A DNA stretch of 64,000 nucleotides from Owenweeksia sp. Lineage in GTDB: Bacteria; Bacteroidota; Bacteroidia; Flavobacteriales; Schleiferiaceae. The number at the start of each line of letters is the position of its first letter. Position 1 is the stretch's first letter. The stretch is taken from NCBI GenBank assembly GCA_028285465.1, contig JANQPD010000045.1, positions 1 through 64,000 of the forward strand. The letters are read 5' to 3'. Made by a program: the position numbers and the translations under genes. Below are positions 56,342 to 64,000 of the stretch, one piece after another. The notes beneath the pieces were generated by a model. The model saw only the letters and a list, made by a program, of their open reading frames with translations, ran no database searches and was not told the origin of the DNA.

Positions 56342-56923
56342 ATGAAAAATAGCGCCACATATATAGCCCTGTTGCTCCTGGTAGGAATAGCCTGTACCAA
56401 CAGTACACCTAAAGACAGTCAAGCAGAAGAGAAAGGAACCATCCTGAATGAAGAAAAACAGGAAGAAACCAGCGAAAAGCCCCGGGCTTCCCCGAGCTCC
56501 ATAGATGAGAAACGGACCTCTATTGAAAATGCACTAAGCGAAATGTCTCCGGTAGAATTGGATACGGAAGGTTTAAGAGCACAGATCAGCCAGAAGTGGT
56601 CTAAGATCCATTACTATAAGAAGGACGGTAAAATTGTACGGATAAAGACCTACCCCCATCCTGGGATATCAAAGCGTACGGAAGAGTTTTATTTTGAGAA
56701 CGAGGCATTGATCTCAGTGGTGATTGAAGACAATGGGCTAGACGAAAAAGGCAAAACGGAGTCGCCTAAAGACCGGGTGTATTATTTTGAAGACGGGGTG
56801 TTCATCCAGGAGGTAAACCACTCCAAAGAAAAAGAATACAGCATTAAAGAGTCAGATGCTGAGCGGCTTTTACAAGAAGCAGGCGAATACCTGGATGTAC
56901 TAAGGGAATACGAAGCAGGTTAA
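56342..56923 (+). CDS. uncharacterised lipoprotein
   Basis: A protein of 193 residues with a lipobox (LVGIAC, Cys at about 18) and a low-complexity Glu/Lys-rich linker (about 20-60). A compact domain follows with alternating strands (WSKIHYYKKDGKIVRIKTY, then YFENEALISVVIED). This imitates small Bacteroidota lipoproteins with MORN-like strand pairs, but no family is certain. It is likely in the outer membrane facing the periplasm. A -7 element (TACTTTTG) lies 13 nt before the start. Confidence 0.6.
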   Translation: MKNSATYIALLLLVGIACTNSTPKDSQAEEKGTILNEEKQEETSEKPRASPSSIDEKRTSIENALSEMSPVELDTEGLRAQISQKWSKIHYYKKDGKIVRIKTYPHPGISKRTEEFYFENEALISVVIEDNGLDEKGKTESPKDRVYYFEDGVFIQEVNHSKEKEYSIKESDAERLLQEAGEYLDVLREYEAG

Positions 56924-57022
56924 GCGGCATAGGCCAATGTTTTTACGGTGTTGTAAGCAGTAAAGAATGGCCGGACTAAACAAGTTGTGCTTAATACGCG
57001 TATTTACCTCAGTATAATTTCA

Positions 57023-57910
57023 ATGCGATTCGGTAAACAATTCACATACTACGCAATCGAAATAGCCCAGGTCGGGATTGCCATTGTACTGGCCAGTATT
57101 GGGCTCAAAGCTTTTTTGTTGCCTAACCATTTTTTAGATGGCGGAGTAACGGGCATTGCGCTTTTGGTCACATCTAAGTTTGACCTTAACCTCTCCTTAT
57201 TGCTTGTATTGCTGAGTATCCCGTTCCTTGCCATGGCCTACTGGTTTGTTTCCAGGCGGGTTTTTTATAAGTCGTTGCTAGGCATACTCGGCCTCGCATT
57301 TTTTATCCAGTTCGAGACGTTTACGCCCCTAACGGATGACAAACTGCTTATTGCCATTTTTGGCGGACTGTTTTTGGGCCTGGGCATTGGTATTGCCATA
57401 CGCAACGGTGCCGTACTGGATGGGACCGAGATATTAGGGGTATACCTGAACGAGCGTTTTGGCCTGCCCGTAGGGCAGGTGATCTTCGTTTTTAATGCCT
57501 TGCTGTTTATCCTGGCGGCGGTTACGCTTTCGGTAGAGATCGCCATGTACTCCATTCTTACCTATTTGGTTACGGCCAAGGTTACGGATACTGTGATCAA
57601 AGGCTTTGAAGATTTCATCGGGGTAATGATCGTATCGAAAAAGGCAGACGAGGTAAAAACGGCTTTGCGCCAGGAAGCGGGTCTGGGCCTTACCGTGTAT
57701 AAAGGCGACAAACCCTATGGGGAAACAGATGCCGTACACGAACACCTGATCATACATACCATCGTAAACCGTATCGATATAAAAAAGGTACAACGCACAC
57801 TGGATAAAGTAGATCCGCAGGCCTTCGTAGCAGAGTATGAAGTAAACAGCATACGGGGAGGGGTGTTGCGGCGATACCTGAACCGCAAGGCTGCCAAAGC
57901 CGGGATATAG
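57023..57910 (+). CDS. YitT family membrane protein with DUF2179 domain
   Basis: A protein of 295 residues from the ATG at 57023 (MRFGKQFTYYAIEI). A GTG at 56987 would add 12 residues and is less likely. Five or six membrane helices (about 1-195) carry the family pattern LLPNHFLDGGVTGIALL and NGAVLDGTEILGVYL. A cytoplasmic DUF2179 domain follows (about 210-290: GRGVTVYKG-like text seen as GLGLTVYKGDKPYGE). Members are inner-membrane proteins of uncertain transport function. Confidence 0.9.
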   Translation: MRFGKQFTYYAIEIAQVGIAIVLASIGLKAFLLPNHFLDGGVTGIALLVTSKFDLNLSLLLVLLSIPFLAMAYWFVSRRVFYKSLLGILGLAFFIQFETFTPLTDDKLLIAIFGGLFLGLGIGIAIRNGAVLDGTEILGVYLNERFGLPVGQVIFVFNALLFILAAVTLSVEIAMYSILTYLVTAKVTDTVIKGFEDFIGVMIVSKKADEVKTALRQEAGLGLTVYKGDKPYGETDAVHEHLIIHTIVNRIDIKKVQRTLDKVDPQAFVAEYEVNSIRGGVLRRYLNRKAAKAGI

Positions 57911-58038
57911 AGATCCGGTGCGGGATGAAAACCTTCGGAGAAAGGCGGGTATCTGATCGCAGGCAGGCTTTAGGTACTGTGCCGCAACCTTGAAGAAAAG
58001 TAAGTATACTTTTGCATTACGCTTTCTGCGATATGTCT

Positions 58039-58046
58039 TAACTTTG
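58039..58046 (+). promoter_or_regulatory. -7 element almost abutting the ATPase start codon
   Basis: TAACTTTG lies 4 nt before the ATG at 58051. A second match, TACTTTTG (58007-58014), lies further upstream. If the near one is used, the mRNA would be leaderless. Confidence 0.4.
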
Positions 58047-58050
58047 GCGT

Positions 58051-59007
58051 ATGTATCCTGATTTTAAGCGCACTGCTCTTTTGCAAAGCCTGTACGACCG
58101 GGTAACGGTTCGGGAAGATATCCTGCTGTATGGTCAAGCCGGAAACGGCAAAACACACTTGCTCAAACAGCTTCAAAAGCGCTTGCTGCAAAGGCGTATT
58201 TGTTTTTACTTTTCCTTCAGGGGCATCCGCGCGTTTGACGCCTTTACAACCTATTACCAGGAAGTTTTGCAAACGGAGGCCAGAAATCACCCCACAGTAG
58301 ACTACCACCTAAAACAGTTTTTTCAGCAAAACCCGGTTATTCAATTGCGCAATTGGACGCAGTGGTTAAACTGGCATCAGCACCTTACCGGTACCCTGGG
58401 ACAATTGTCGCAAGACTTGCTGTTTGTGATAGATCATTTTGAAGAATGGGAAGTATCAGGCAAATCCCACTTCCCCGATGAGGCGTTGCCGCAGATCAGG
58501 GAACTTAGAAATTGCCAGTGGTTGATCGCCACTCAGCAAGAAACGATTTTCGATGGGTTCTCCGTTATGGAGGTACCTCCACTTACTATTAAAGAAGTAG
58601 AAGAGAGCACCTTGCCCGTTGAAAGCTTGCAGGAATACCATAGCTATACCAAGGGAAACGTAGCTTTTTTAACCGAGTTGCTGGCTCATGAGGGAAACCT
58701 TGAGCCGCAGATCAAAGCTTTGATGGAACAAAGGCACCGCCACTTTTTGTTTTTTAAAGCGCGTTTTACTTCCTTACAATGGAATTTATTGCGTGCTTTA
58801 GCCCTGGAGGAGAACGTACAGCAACCCCTGGCTTTCTCTTTTTTGGTAAAATACAAGCTTGGGGCTGCGAGTAGCGTAGACCGGGCTTTGACGAACCTGC
58901 TCAGCAGCCGGATGATCCTTAAAAGCCAGGAAGAAGGCTATATACTAAGGGATGTAGCGCTCCTCAGGTGGTTTCAATGGTTGTATGTCGCGGAGGAAGC
59001 CCCGTGA
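58051..59007 (+). CDS. AAA/STAND-type ATPase of unknown role
   Basis: A protein of 318 residues. The P-loop GQAGNGKTHL is at about residues 28-37, and the Walker B-like segment LLFVIDHFEEW at about 130-140. A lid helical part follows. The C-terminal 80 residues look like a winged helix (FTSLQWNLLRALALEEN, SSVDRALTNLLSSRMI). The layout resembles the archaeal-type/ORC-like ATPases found in Bacteroidota as free-standing proteins, often without an assigned function. It may bind DNA or regulate a partner, but nothing nearby gives a hint. Confidence 0.75.
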   Translation: MYPDFKRTALLQSLYDRVTVREDILLYGQAGNGKTHLLKQLQKRLLQRRICFYFSFRGIRAFDAFTTYYQEVLQTEARNHPTVDYHLKQFFQQNPVIQLRNWTQWLNWHQHLTGTLGQLSQDLLFVIDHFEEWEVSGKSHFPDEALPQIRELRNCQWLIATQQETIFDGFSVMEVPPLTIKEVEESTLPVESLQEYHSYTKGNVAFLTELLAHEGNLEPQIKALMEQRHRHFLFFKARFTSLQWNLLRALALEENVQQPLAFSFLVKYKLGAASSVDRALTNLLSSRMILKSQEEGYILRDVALLRWFQWLYVAEEAP

Positions 59008-59043
59008 CCCTAATCTGTTGATGGCTTAACCGTCTTAAAAAGC

Positions 59044-59937
59044 TTAATAGGCAAGCTTGTAGGCCGTAACCTTATTGCTAAAGAACCTGGGCACCAGCAA
59101 CAGCTTTTCTTCGGGCATAAAACCTATATCGGCTGTCTGTATTTCTTCAGCTTTGGAATCGAGTAATTTCCGGGTTCCGCTTTTTCCTATGAACCAGATC
59201 TCTCCCTTCCAGCGGCTGGCTATAAAAGTCTCATCGTCTAGCACAACCAGCCCGTCTCCTCCGTTTATTTCACTATTCACTATGTCGGCTGAGCCATCTT
59301 CTGTACTTACCTTCAACAGGCCTGCATCACTTAAAGCATACAGGTGTCCGTTGTGATAAGCCAGCCCGTTTAGGTTTTCCATGTTTTCGGCCAATGTCTT
59401 TACCATCCCGTTAGCCAAAAGATGCAGGCGTCCTGTTTTCATGTCTGAGAAAAACACTTTTTCTTCACCTACCGCTACATCGTTCAGAAAGAGGGCGGCG
59501 GCTACCCGGTAACGCTCTGTTATATCCCCGCTTTTCAGGTCTATTTCTACGAGTTCATCAATGTTGGTTACGTATAGCTTTCCGTTAAAAATAGCCATGC
59601 CCTTCGGAGCGTCCAGGTCGCTTACCCACTGCATTTCCACAATGCTGCCGTCTGTAGCCAATTTGGAGATAAAACCTTTGCCATCCTTATCCGTGGGCTG
59701 CCCATCGATATTGCTTACAAAGAACAAGCGCTCCTTGGGGTCATACAGCACAGACTCATTGGTGGTCAACACGGCATCGGTTTCCCAAACCTGGGTGAGA
59801 GACGGGGAAACCGCCTTTTCCTCTTCTTGTACCTCTTGTTGCTTTTCATGCTTCGTTTCATTTTTTTCTTCGCTAGGTGCCTGTTTACAGGCCATAACAA
59901 ATGCCGCTGCGGTGAGTAAGAAATAGAACTTTTTCAT
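59044..59937 (-). CDS. SMP-30/gluconolactonase-like beta-propeller lipoprotein
   Basis: A protein of 297 residues from the ATG at 59937, which starts the lipoprotein signal peptide (lipobox FVMAC, Cys at about 16); the upstream in-frame ATG is rejected. After a Glu/Lys-rich linker, a propeller of the SMP-30/NHL kind is seen in repeated strands (LFFVSNIDGQP, APKGMAIFNGKLYVTN, LNGLAYHNGHLYALS, GGDGLVVLDDETFIAS). Key metal residues (Glu, Asn, Asp) cannot be placed with certainty, so lactonase activity is doubtful. Probably periplasmic. It lies divergent from padR. Confidence 0.75.
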   Translation of the reverse strand: MKKFYFLLTAAAFVMACKQAPSEEKNETKHEKQQEVQEEEKAVSPSLTQVWETDAVLTTNESVLYDPKERLFFVSNIDGQPTDKDGKGFISKLATDGSIVEMQWVSDLDAPKGMAIFNGKLYVTNIDELVEIDLKSGDITERYRVAAALFLNDVAVGEEKVFFSDMKTGRLHLLANGMVKTLAENMENLNGLAYHNGHLYALSDAGLLKVSTEDGSADIVNSEINGGDGLVVLDDETFIASRWKGEIWFIGKSGTRKLLDSKAEEIQTADIGFMPEEKLLLVPRFFSNKVTAYKLAY

Positions 59938-59993
59938 AGATGGAGTTTCTGGGGTAAACCCTACCAGGTAAACAAAGTTCAGAGCACAGGATT

Positions 59994-60023
59994 TTGCATA
60001 CCTAATATTCTTAGGTATATTTG
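59994..60023 (+). promoter_or_regulatory. padR promoter, leaderless type
   Basis: A TTG at 59994-59996 and TATATTTG at 60016-60023 are 19 nt apart. This matches the Bacteroidota -33/-7 pattern well. The ATG at 60029 is only 5 nt beyond the -7 element, so transcription should begin at or next to the start codon. Confidence 0.65.
59998..60018. promoter_or_regulatory. putative PadR operator
   Basis: ATACCTAA (59998-60005) and TTAGGTAT (60011-60018) form a perfect 8-bp inverted repeat with a 5-nt spacer. It sits between the -33 and -7 elements and overlaps the latter. Binding by the PadR dimer would block its own transcription. Confidence 0.65.
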
Positions 60024-60028
60024 GGGTA

Positions 60029-60367
60029 ATGAACAGCAATTCCCTATTAAAAGGTACGTTAAGCCCTATCATTCTTAAGCTTTTGGCCGAGCAAGGGCAG
60101 ATGTATGGCTACCAACTGATCCAAAGCATAAGGGAACGAAGTGGGGGACATTTGCACATCAAGGAAGGAGCGCTCTACCCGGCCTTACATAAGCTGGAAC
60201 AACAAGGCTTTTTAGAGGTGGAGCACCGGCAGGTATCCGGTCGTGTACGCAAGTATTATCGCTTGGGAGCGAAGGGCAGGCGTGCTACGGAAGATAAGCT
60301 CTCTGAATTAAAAACCTTTGTGACCGCAGTACAAAGCATCCTGGAACCTAAAACAAAGCTCTCATGA
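60029..60367 (+). CDS. PadR-family transcriptional regulator
   Basis: A protein of 112 residues. The winged-helix domain (about 1-85) has MYGYQLIQSIRER, then HIKEGALYPALHKLEQQGFL and VSGRVRKYYRL, all typical of the short (PadR-s2) group. A C-terminal dimerisation helix follows. Such proteins are ligand-released repressors that usually control an adjacent membrane protein. Its operator is likely the inverted repeat at 59998-60018. It overlaps the downstream gene by ATGA. Confidence 0.93.
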   Translation: MNSNSLLKGTLSPIILKLLAEQGQMYGYQLIQSIRERSGGHLHIKEGALYPALHKLEQQGFLEVEHRQVSGRVRKYYRLGAKGRRATEDKLSELKTFVTAVQSILEPKTKLS

Positions 60368-61017
60368 GTCCGGAGAAAATTGAAGCCATAAAAAAATACC
60401 TGAGTAAGAATGGGGTAAAGTACTATGATGTACAAGCGGAGCTCATTGATCATTTTGCCACGGCCGTGGAGAAAGCCCAGAGAGAGCAGCCGGGCATACC
60501 CTTTACATCTGCTCTATTAGCCGCACACCGGGCTTTCGGAGGGCGTGAAGGTTTCCACAAATACATTGAGGCCGCAGAAAGAAAGGTGCAGAAAAAAATT
60601 ACATACCTCGTGGGGAAAACACTATTGGGGTACTTGAAATGGCCCTACCTGTTGTTTACATTGACCTTGCTGTTTTCCTGGCGCCTGGGCGTGGAGCATT
60701 TGACGGACTTTACCACTCCTGTTTACGGGTTCATGTTGGTTTTTGTATTTGTTGTGCTGTTCCTTAGTTGGCGTGTACGGAAAGAGCACATGCTTCTTCC
60801 CAAACGCGCCAGTGAGTCTTTAGGCTGGGTTTTTTATTTCAGCTATTACTTGCTGGGAACCCCTTATATTTTTCGGGAACCCGAAAGTCTTCAGGCTATT
60901 AATCCCTGGTTCCACACGGCAGTGTTTACCTTTTTTACCTTACTCCCCATAGCCTGTTTGCAGTTGCCCCGGCTTACGGTGGCCGAAACCAGGAAACTGT
61001 ACCCCGAAATGTCATAA
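60364..61017 (+). CDS. membrane protein co-transcribed with PadR
   Basis: A protein of 217 residues. A cytoplasmic N-terminal helical part (about 1-85: YYDVQAELIDHFATAVEK, then AHRAFGGREGFHKYI) resembles the DUF1700/permease-like partner of PadR regulators. About four membrane helices follow. Pairs like this regulate envelope or sigma responses in Gram-positives; the function here is unknown. The 4-nt overlap with padR shows coupled expression, so the PadR operator should control it too. Confidence 0.75.
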   Translation: MSPEKIEAIKKYLSKNGVKYYDVQAELIDHFATAVEKAQREQPGIPFTSALLAAHRAFGGREGFHKYIEAAERKVQKKITYLVGKTLLGYLKWPYLLFTLTLLFSWRLGVEHLTDFTTPVYGFMLVFVFVVLFLSWRVRKEHMLLPKRASESLGWVFYFSYYLLGTPYIFREPESLQAINPWFHTAVFTFFTLLPIACLQLPRLTVAETRKLYPEMS

Positions 61018-61090
61018 ATCAGCTAAAAAGCATTTTTATGCCCGCCAACAGTTTCGGATATTCGTAGCAGTACTTTCACAAACGTCTGAT

Positions 61091-62224
61091 ATGAAATTCC
61101 TGAAATTCTTAGCCGTCTTTCTCCTTATCCTGGGCCTTGTCGTTTTAGGTCTTTTTCTCACCGGGAATCAATACCTGGTAAAGGGCGTGTGGGCCACTTA
61201 TCTGCACGGATATAAGAGCGCCAGCATCGGAGATGCCCGCTTTTTTGTAACGCGCGAGGTGCCTGCACGCAAGCCCGAATCCTGGACCATTTCACCTGGC
61301 TACAATGAAAAGAAACTGAGTGAAAAGCTTAATAACACCCTCGAAGAAAGCGAGAGCGTAGCCTTTTTAGTCGTAAAAGGAGGAGCCATTGCCTATGAGC
61401 AATACTGGGAGGGGTACAGCGATACTTCGCATTCCAATTCTTTTTCTATGGCGAAAACGATTACTAATATGCTGGTACAGTTGGCCATAGAACAGGGCTA
61501 TATAAGCTCCTGGGACGACAAAGTAGCGGATTACCTTCCTGAAATAGAAGGCCCTTACCGGGAAAAGCTCACCCTGCGTCATTTAGGTACAATGCGGGCG
61601 GGTTTGCAATGGAATGAGCATTATACCAATGCATTTGACATTACCGCACGCGCTTACTACGGGCCGGATGTAGAGAAGTTGCTGCTCAACGAAGTACCTG
61701 TGGTACAGGAGCCGGGCAGTACCTACGAGTATCAAAGCGGGGCAACCCAACTATTGGGCCTAGTGCTTGCCCGGGCCACCGACCAAACCGTAAGTGAGTT
61801 TGCTTCCCGCAATCTTTGGCAGGCCATAGGTGCCCGGCAGCCTGCCCGCTGGCATCTCGACAAAAAGAATGGCATGGAACTTACTTATTGCTGCTTTAAC
61901 AGCAACGCCCGCGATTTTGCCCGCCTGGGCTTGCTTTACGCCCATTATGGCCGCTGGGGCGAGCAACAGCTGCTAGACTCTTCCTTCGTATACCATGCCT
62001 CTCAACCCATAGGTAGTGCCTATTACGGGCACAGCTTTTGGGTAGATCAGCATCAGCTAACACCCGTCTTTTATTCCCGGGGTATTCTGGGACAGTACAT
62101 CATCGCCATCCCCGAAAAGGAACTGGTAATCGTACGGCTCGGGCACCGGGAGTTGGAAGCCGTGCAAGAAGCCCATACCCGCCTGGAGCAGACCATGGTA
62201 GAAGAAGTGTTGAAGTATTTTTGA
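61091..62224 (+). CDS. serine hydrolase of the beta-lactamase/class C family
   Basis: A protein of 377 residues with one N-terminal membrane anchor or signal helix (about 4-24, FLAVFLLILGLVVLGLFL). The SxxK nucleophile motif is SMAK (about residue 119). A tyrosine motif, YEYQSGA, corresponds to YxN/YxS. A GHSFW segment lies near the place of the third HxG/KTG motif. This is the esterase-like penicillin-binding group (domain Beta-lactamase, PF00144). It cleaves an ester, amide or peptide, but the substrate is unknown. Not part of the padR operon: 73 nt separate them. Confidence 0.85.
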   Translation: MKFLKFLAVFLLILGLVVLGLFLTGNQYLVKGVWATYLHGYKSASIGDARFFVTREVPARKPESWTISPGYNEKKLSEKLNNTLEESESVAFLVVKGGAIAYEQYWEGYSDTSHSNSFSMAKTITNMLVQLAIEQGYISSWDDKVADYLPEIEGPYREKLTLRHLGTMRAGLQWNEHYTNAFDITARAYYGPDVEKLLLNEVPVVQEPGSTYEYQSGATQLLGLVLARATDQTVSEFASRNLWQAIGARQPARWHLDKKNGMELTYCCFNSNARDFARLGLLYAHYGRWGEQQLLDSSFVYHASQPIGSAYYGHSFWVDQHQLTPVFYSRGILGQYIIAIPEKELVIVRLGHRELEAVQEAHTRLEQTMVEEVLKYF

Positions 62225-62403
62225 AAGTAATACCCGGAGGTACCCATCTTGTCCCGGATTTTATGATTTGCATTACAAAATAGTCACATATTCAGGTCTC
62301 AAAGTACCAATCAGGTATATATAATGTCTCCCTGCCAGTTAACGGTAGATATTCATCCCCTGCTCATACAATGATTATTATTTGGAAAGGCAATAGAAGG
62401 CAT

Positions 62404-63270
62404 ATGAAGAATAGGTTTTTGTTCGTTCTTTTTGCGATAGGTGTATTGAGCATCCCCTCTCATGCACAGTGTAAGGCTGATGCCGGAGACTCTTCTATTG
62501 TACTTTGTTATGGAGATACCATAACCTTAGGCGGGAACCCTTCTGCGTTTAATGGAGTTCCCCCATACACTTATTCATGGTCTATTGAGCCTGTTCAAGT
62601 AGGAGCCCTTCGTTTTTATGCCTCACACTTTTTAAATGATACTACTCTATCAAATCCAGAAATGACAGAATCCTGGGGTGAAAAGCTGGAGTTTTTTTTA
62701 ACCGTAACGGATGCCAATAATTGTACTTCAAGGGATAGTATTCGAATACTCTTTTCGCAATATACCATTGGGCTTGGTTTTATTTCCAGAACAATTAATA
62801 AAGGAGACTCTGTTTACCTGAACAACGGAAGTAACATAGGAGGGGGTATTGGAAGTAAAAAGTACGTATGGCGGCCAAATCATGGATTGAGGGATTCAAC
62901 CAGTTTGTCTTTTTGGGCTAAGCCAGACAGCTCTATTGAATACTACTTAACTGTGACTGATTCTGTTGGTTGTCATGTAGAAGGCCCTCCTTATTATAAA
63001 ATAACAGTAAACCCCACTTCTAATCCAGAAGCTAAAGCTCTAAATCAACGTATTAGGTTTTTTCCGAATCCAGCAAGTGAGCTATTAAGATGGGAAACAG
63101 GCGGTTTAAAAATTAACGAAATACGTATCGTTGACGTATTGGGCAGGGATATAAAGATTTTAAACAAGGATAGAAATGAAGGAAACATAAGCGGGTTACC
63201 TACAGGAGTTTATTTCATCGTCTTTGATACAGCATACGGTTTGGTGCGGAAGAAACTGCACAAACTCTAG
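62404..63270 (+). CDS. short T9SS-secreted protein with PKD-like fold
   Basis: A protein of 288 residues from the ATG at 62404, which opens on a signal peptide (ending SIPSHAQ). Two SprB/PKD-like beta-sandwich repeats follow (about 22-210, PPYTYSWSIEP, VTDANNCTSRDSI, then VTDSVGCHVEG). The C-terminal type A sorting domain (about 215-288) has FFPNPASELLRWE, VLGRDIKIL and LPTGVYFIVF. It is exported through the Sec and type IX systems to the surface. The text reads more AT-rich than its neighbours, suggesting different origin or relaxed constraint. Confidence 0.85.
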   Translation: MKNRFLFVLFAIGVLSIPSHAQCKADAGDSSIVLCYGDTITLGGNPSAFNGVPPYTYSWSIEPVQVGALRFYASHFLNDTTLSNPEMTESWGEKLEFFLTVTDANNCTSRDSIRILFSQYTIGLGFISRTINKGDSVYLNNGSNIGGGIGSKKYVWRPNHGLRDSTSLSFWAKPDSSIEYYLTVTDSVGCHVEGPPYYKITVNPTSNPEAKALNQRIRFFPNPASELLRWETGGLKINEIRIVDVLGRDIKILNKDRNEGNISGLPTGVYFIVFDTAYGLVRKKLHKL

Positions 63271-63287
63271 CTGTTTCAGATAATGGA

Positions 63288-63671
63288 TTAAAACCCATTT
63301 TGACGCAACAATCGTACATCCGCTTCCAGCAAACCGGGAAAACGAATGAGTTCTGAAGCTTCAACCCAACGGAAGTTAACATGCTCGCTAAGCTTTGGCA
63401 GGCCTTTATACAAACGACAGAAAAGGGGAACCAGTTTAATGTATTTCTCCCTGTAGCGATGTGCAACCGCCTTTCCCTTGCGGGAGACCTGTATGTCGAG
63501 GTGAAGTTCTTCCCGTACTTCGCGGGTCAATGCTTCAGCATAGCTTTCTCCCTGCTCCACCTTACCCCCGGGAAACTCCCATGCCCCCGGGTGAGGCATG
63601 GTATTGGAACGCTGCACTAGTAAATAGTGCCCCGTTTGGTTTTGTAAAAGCGCGCATACTACGGTTGTCAT
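63288..63671 (-). CDS. MutT-like Nudix hydrolase
   Basis: A protein of 127 residues from the ATG at 63671 (the ATG at 63695 would add MHSLYLRH). The Nudix box is complete: GGKVEQGESYAEALTREVREEL with the metal-binding REVREE. GAWEFPGGK precedes it as in MutT and CTP pyrophosphohydrolases. It is likely to hydrolyse oxidised or unusual (d)NTPs, such as 8-oxo-dGTP, to monophosphates, protecting the nucleotide pool. It is convergent with the T9SS protein gene and divergent from uvrC. Confidence 0.92.
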   Translation of the reverse strand: MTTVVCALLQNQTGHYLLVQRSNTMPHPGAWEFPGGKVEQGESYAEALTREVREELHLDIQVSRKGKAVAHRYREKYIKLVPLFCRLYKGLPKLSEHVNFRWVEASELIRFPGLLEADVRLLRQNGF

Positions 63672-63752
63672 GTGGCGAAGATAAAGGGAGTGCATGCTTC
63701 TTTTAGTGGCAAATCACCTGCATTCCCCCTTCGGGATTCCCCTTTCAAAAAG

Positions 63753-63760
63753 TACCTTTG
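63753..63760 (+). promoter_or_regulatory. -7 element close to the uvrC start
   Basis: TACCTTTG fully matches TAnnTTTG and lies 4 nt before the ATG at 63765. It predicts a leaderless or nearly leaderless uvrC mRNA. Confidence 0.5.
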
Positions 63761-63764
63761 CCTG

Positions 63765-64000
63765 ATGCCTTCAGAAAAGATCAGCCATATGCTCAAAACA
63801 TTGCCCGACAAACCGGGCGTGTACCAGCACCTGGACAAGAAAGGCAACATCCTTTACATTGGTAAGGCCAAAGACCTGAAAAAGCGTGTCAGCAGCTATT
63901 TCACGAAGGGCCACGACAATGCCCGCACCTATATGCTGGTAAAACGCATTGACCATGTAAAAACCATTGTTACGGAAACGGAGTTTGATGCCTTGCTGCT
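63765..64000 (+). CDS. uvrC: UvrABC excinuclease subunit C, 5' part
   Basis: The first 78 residues are visible; the gene runs off the window. UvrC makes both incisions in nucleotide excision repair. The N-terminal GIY-YIG nuclease domain shows LPDKPGVYQHLDKKGNILYIGKAKDLKKRV, with the Tyr, Tyr, Lys and Arg of the 3' incision site in order, then SSYFTKGH. The ATG at 63765 (MPSEKISHMLK) is preferred to the internal ATG at 63789 because homologues have a short leader before LKTLPDKPGVY. Confidence 0.96.
   Translation, partial: MPSEKISHMLKTLPDKPGVYQHLDKKGNILYIGKAKDLKKRVSSYFTKGHDNARTYMLVKRIDHVKTIVTETEFDALL

Overview
The window reads as chromosomal DNA of a Bacteroidota bacterium, most likely a marine Flavobacteriales relative. 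The reasons are the type IX secretion sorting tails, GLPGLI, DUF4292 and DUF6427-type proteins, a SusC/TonB-like outer-membrane barrel, and promoters matching the phylum's -7 element TAnnTTTG. Shine-Dalgarno sites are largely absent. No rRNA, tRNA, integrase, transposase or CRISPR array was seen.

Layout. 1-9.1 kb: a membrane glycosyltransferase, then a minus-strand envelope block (thioredoxin-like protein, EnvC-like factor, DUF4292 lipoprotein, TPR protein, sugar nucleotidyltransferase, dUTPase, polysaccharide flippase). 9.4-17.3 kb: one 2619-residue secreted modular protein. 17.4-25.1 kb: M28 peptidase, gpsA, a lipoprotein, an outer-membrane barrel and a GLPGLI protein. 25.1-33.9 kb: two hybrid histidine kinases, purine nucleoside phosphorylase, a TIGR04282/TIGR04283 glycosyltransferase pair and dprA.

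34.4-43.1 kb is the most unusual part. Seven co-directional genes are packed with 1-19 nt overlaps or gaps of at most 9 nt: class I HMG-CoA reductase, a divergent UbiA prenyltransferase, a PEP-synthase/rifampicin-phosphotransferase-like dikinase, a BtaA-like (DUF3419) aminocarboxypropyltransferase, a dolichol/phytol-kinase-like protein, a GNAT-like protein and an AMP-dependent acyl ligase. Together they look like a biosynthetic operon for an isoprenoid-derived or amino-acid-modified lipid that I cannot match to a known pathway.

43.2-64 kb returns to ordinary chromosome: an HU/SPOR protein, thioesterase, purD, gdhA, a GT87 enzyme, a two-component system with an RskA-like lipoprotein, ridA, signalling proteins, YitT, an AAA-type ATPase, a PadR-membrane protein pair, a serine hydrolase, a short T9SS protein, a Nudix hydrolase and the start of uvrC. 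Two regulatory signals stand out. A direct repeat lies at identical spacing upstream of the response-regulator gene and of the RskA-like lipoprotein gene. A perfect inverted repeat is embedded in the padR promoter.
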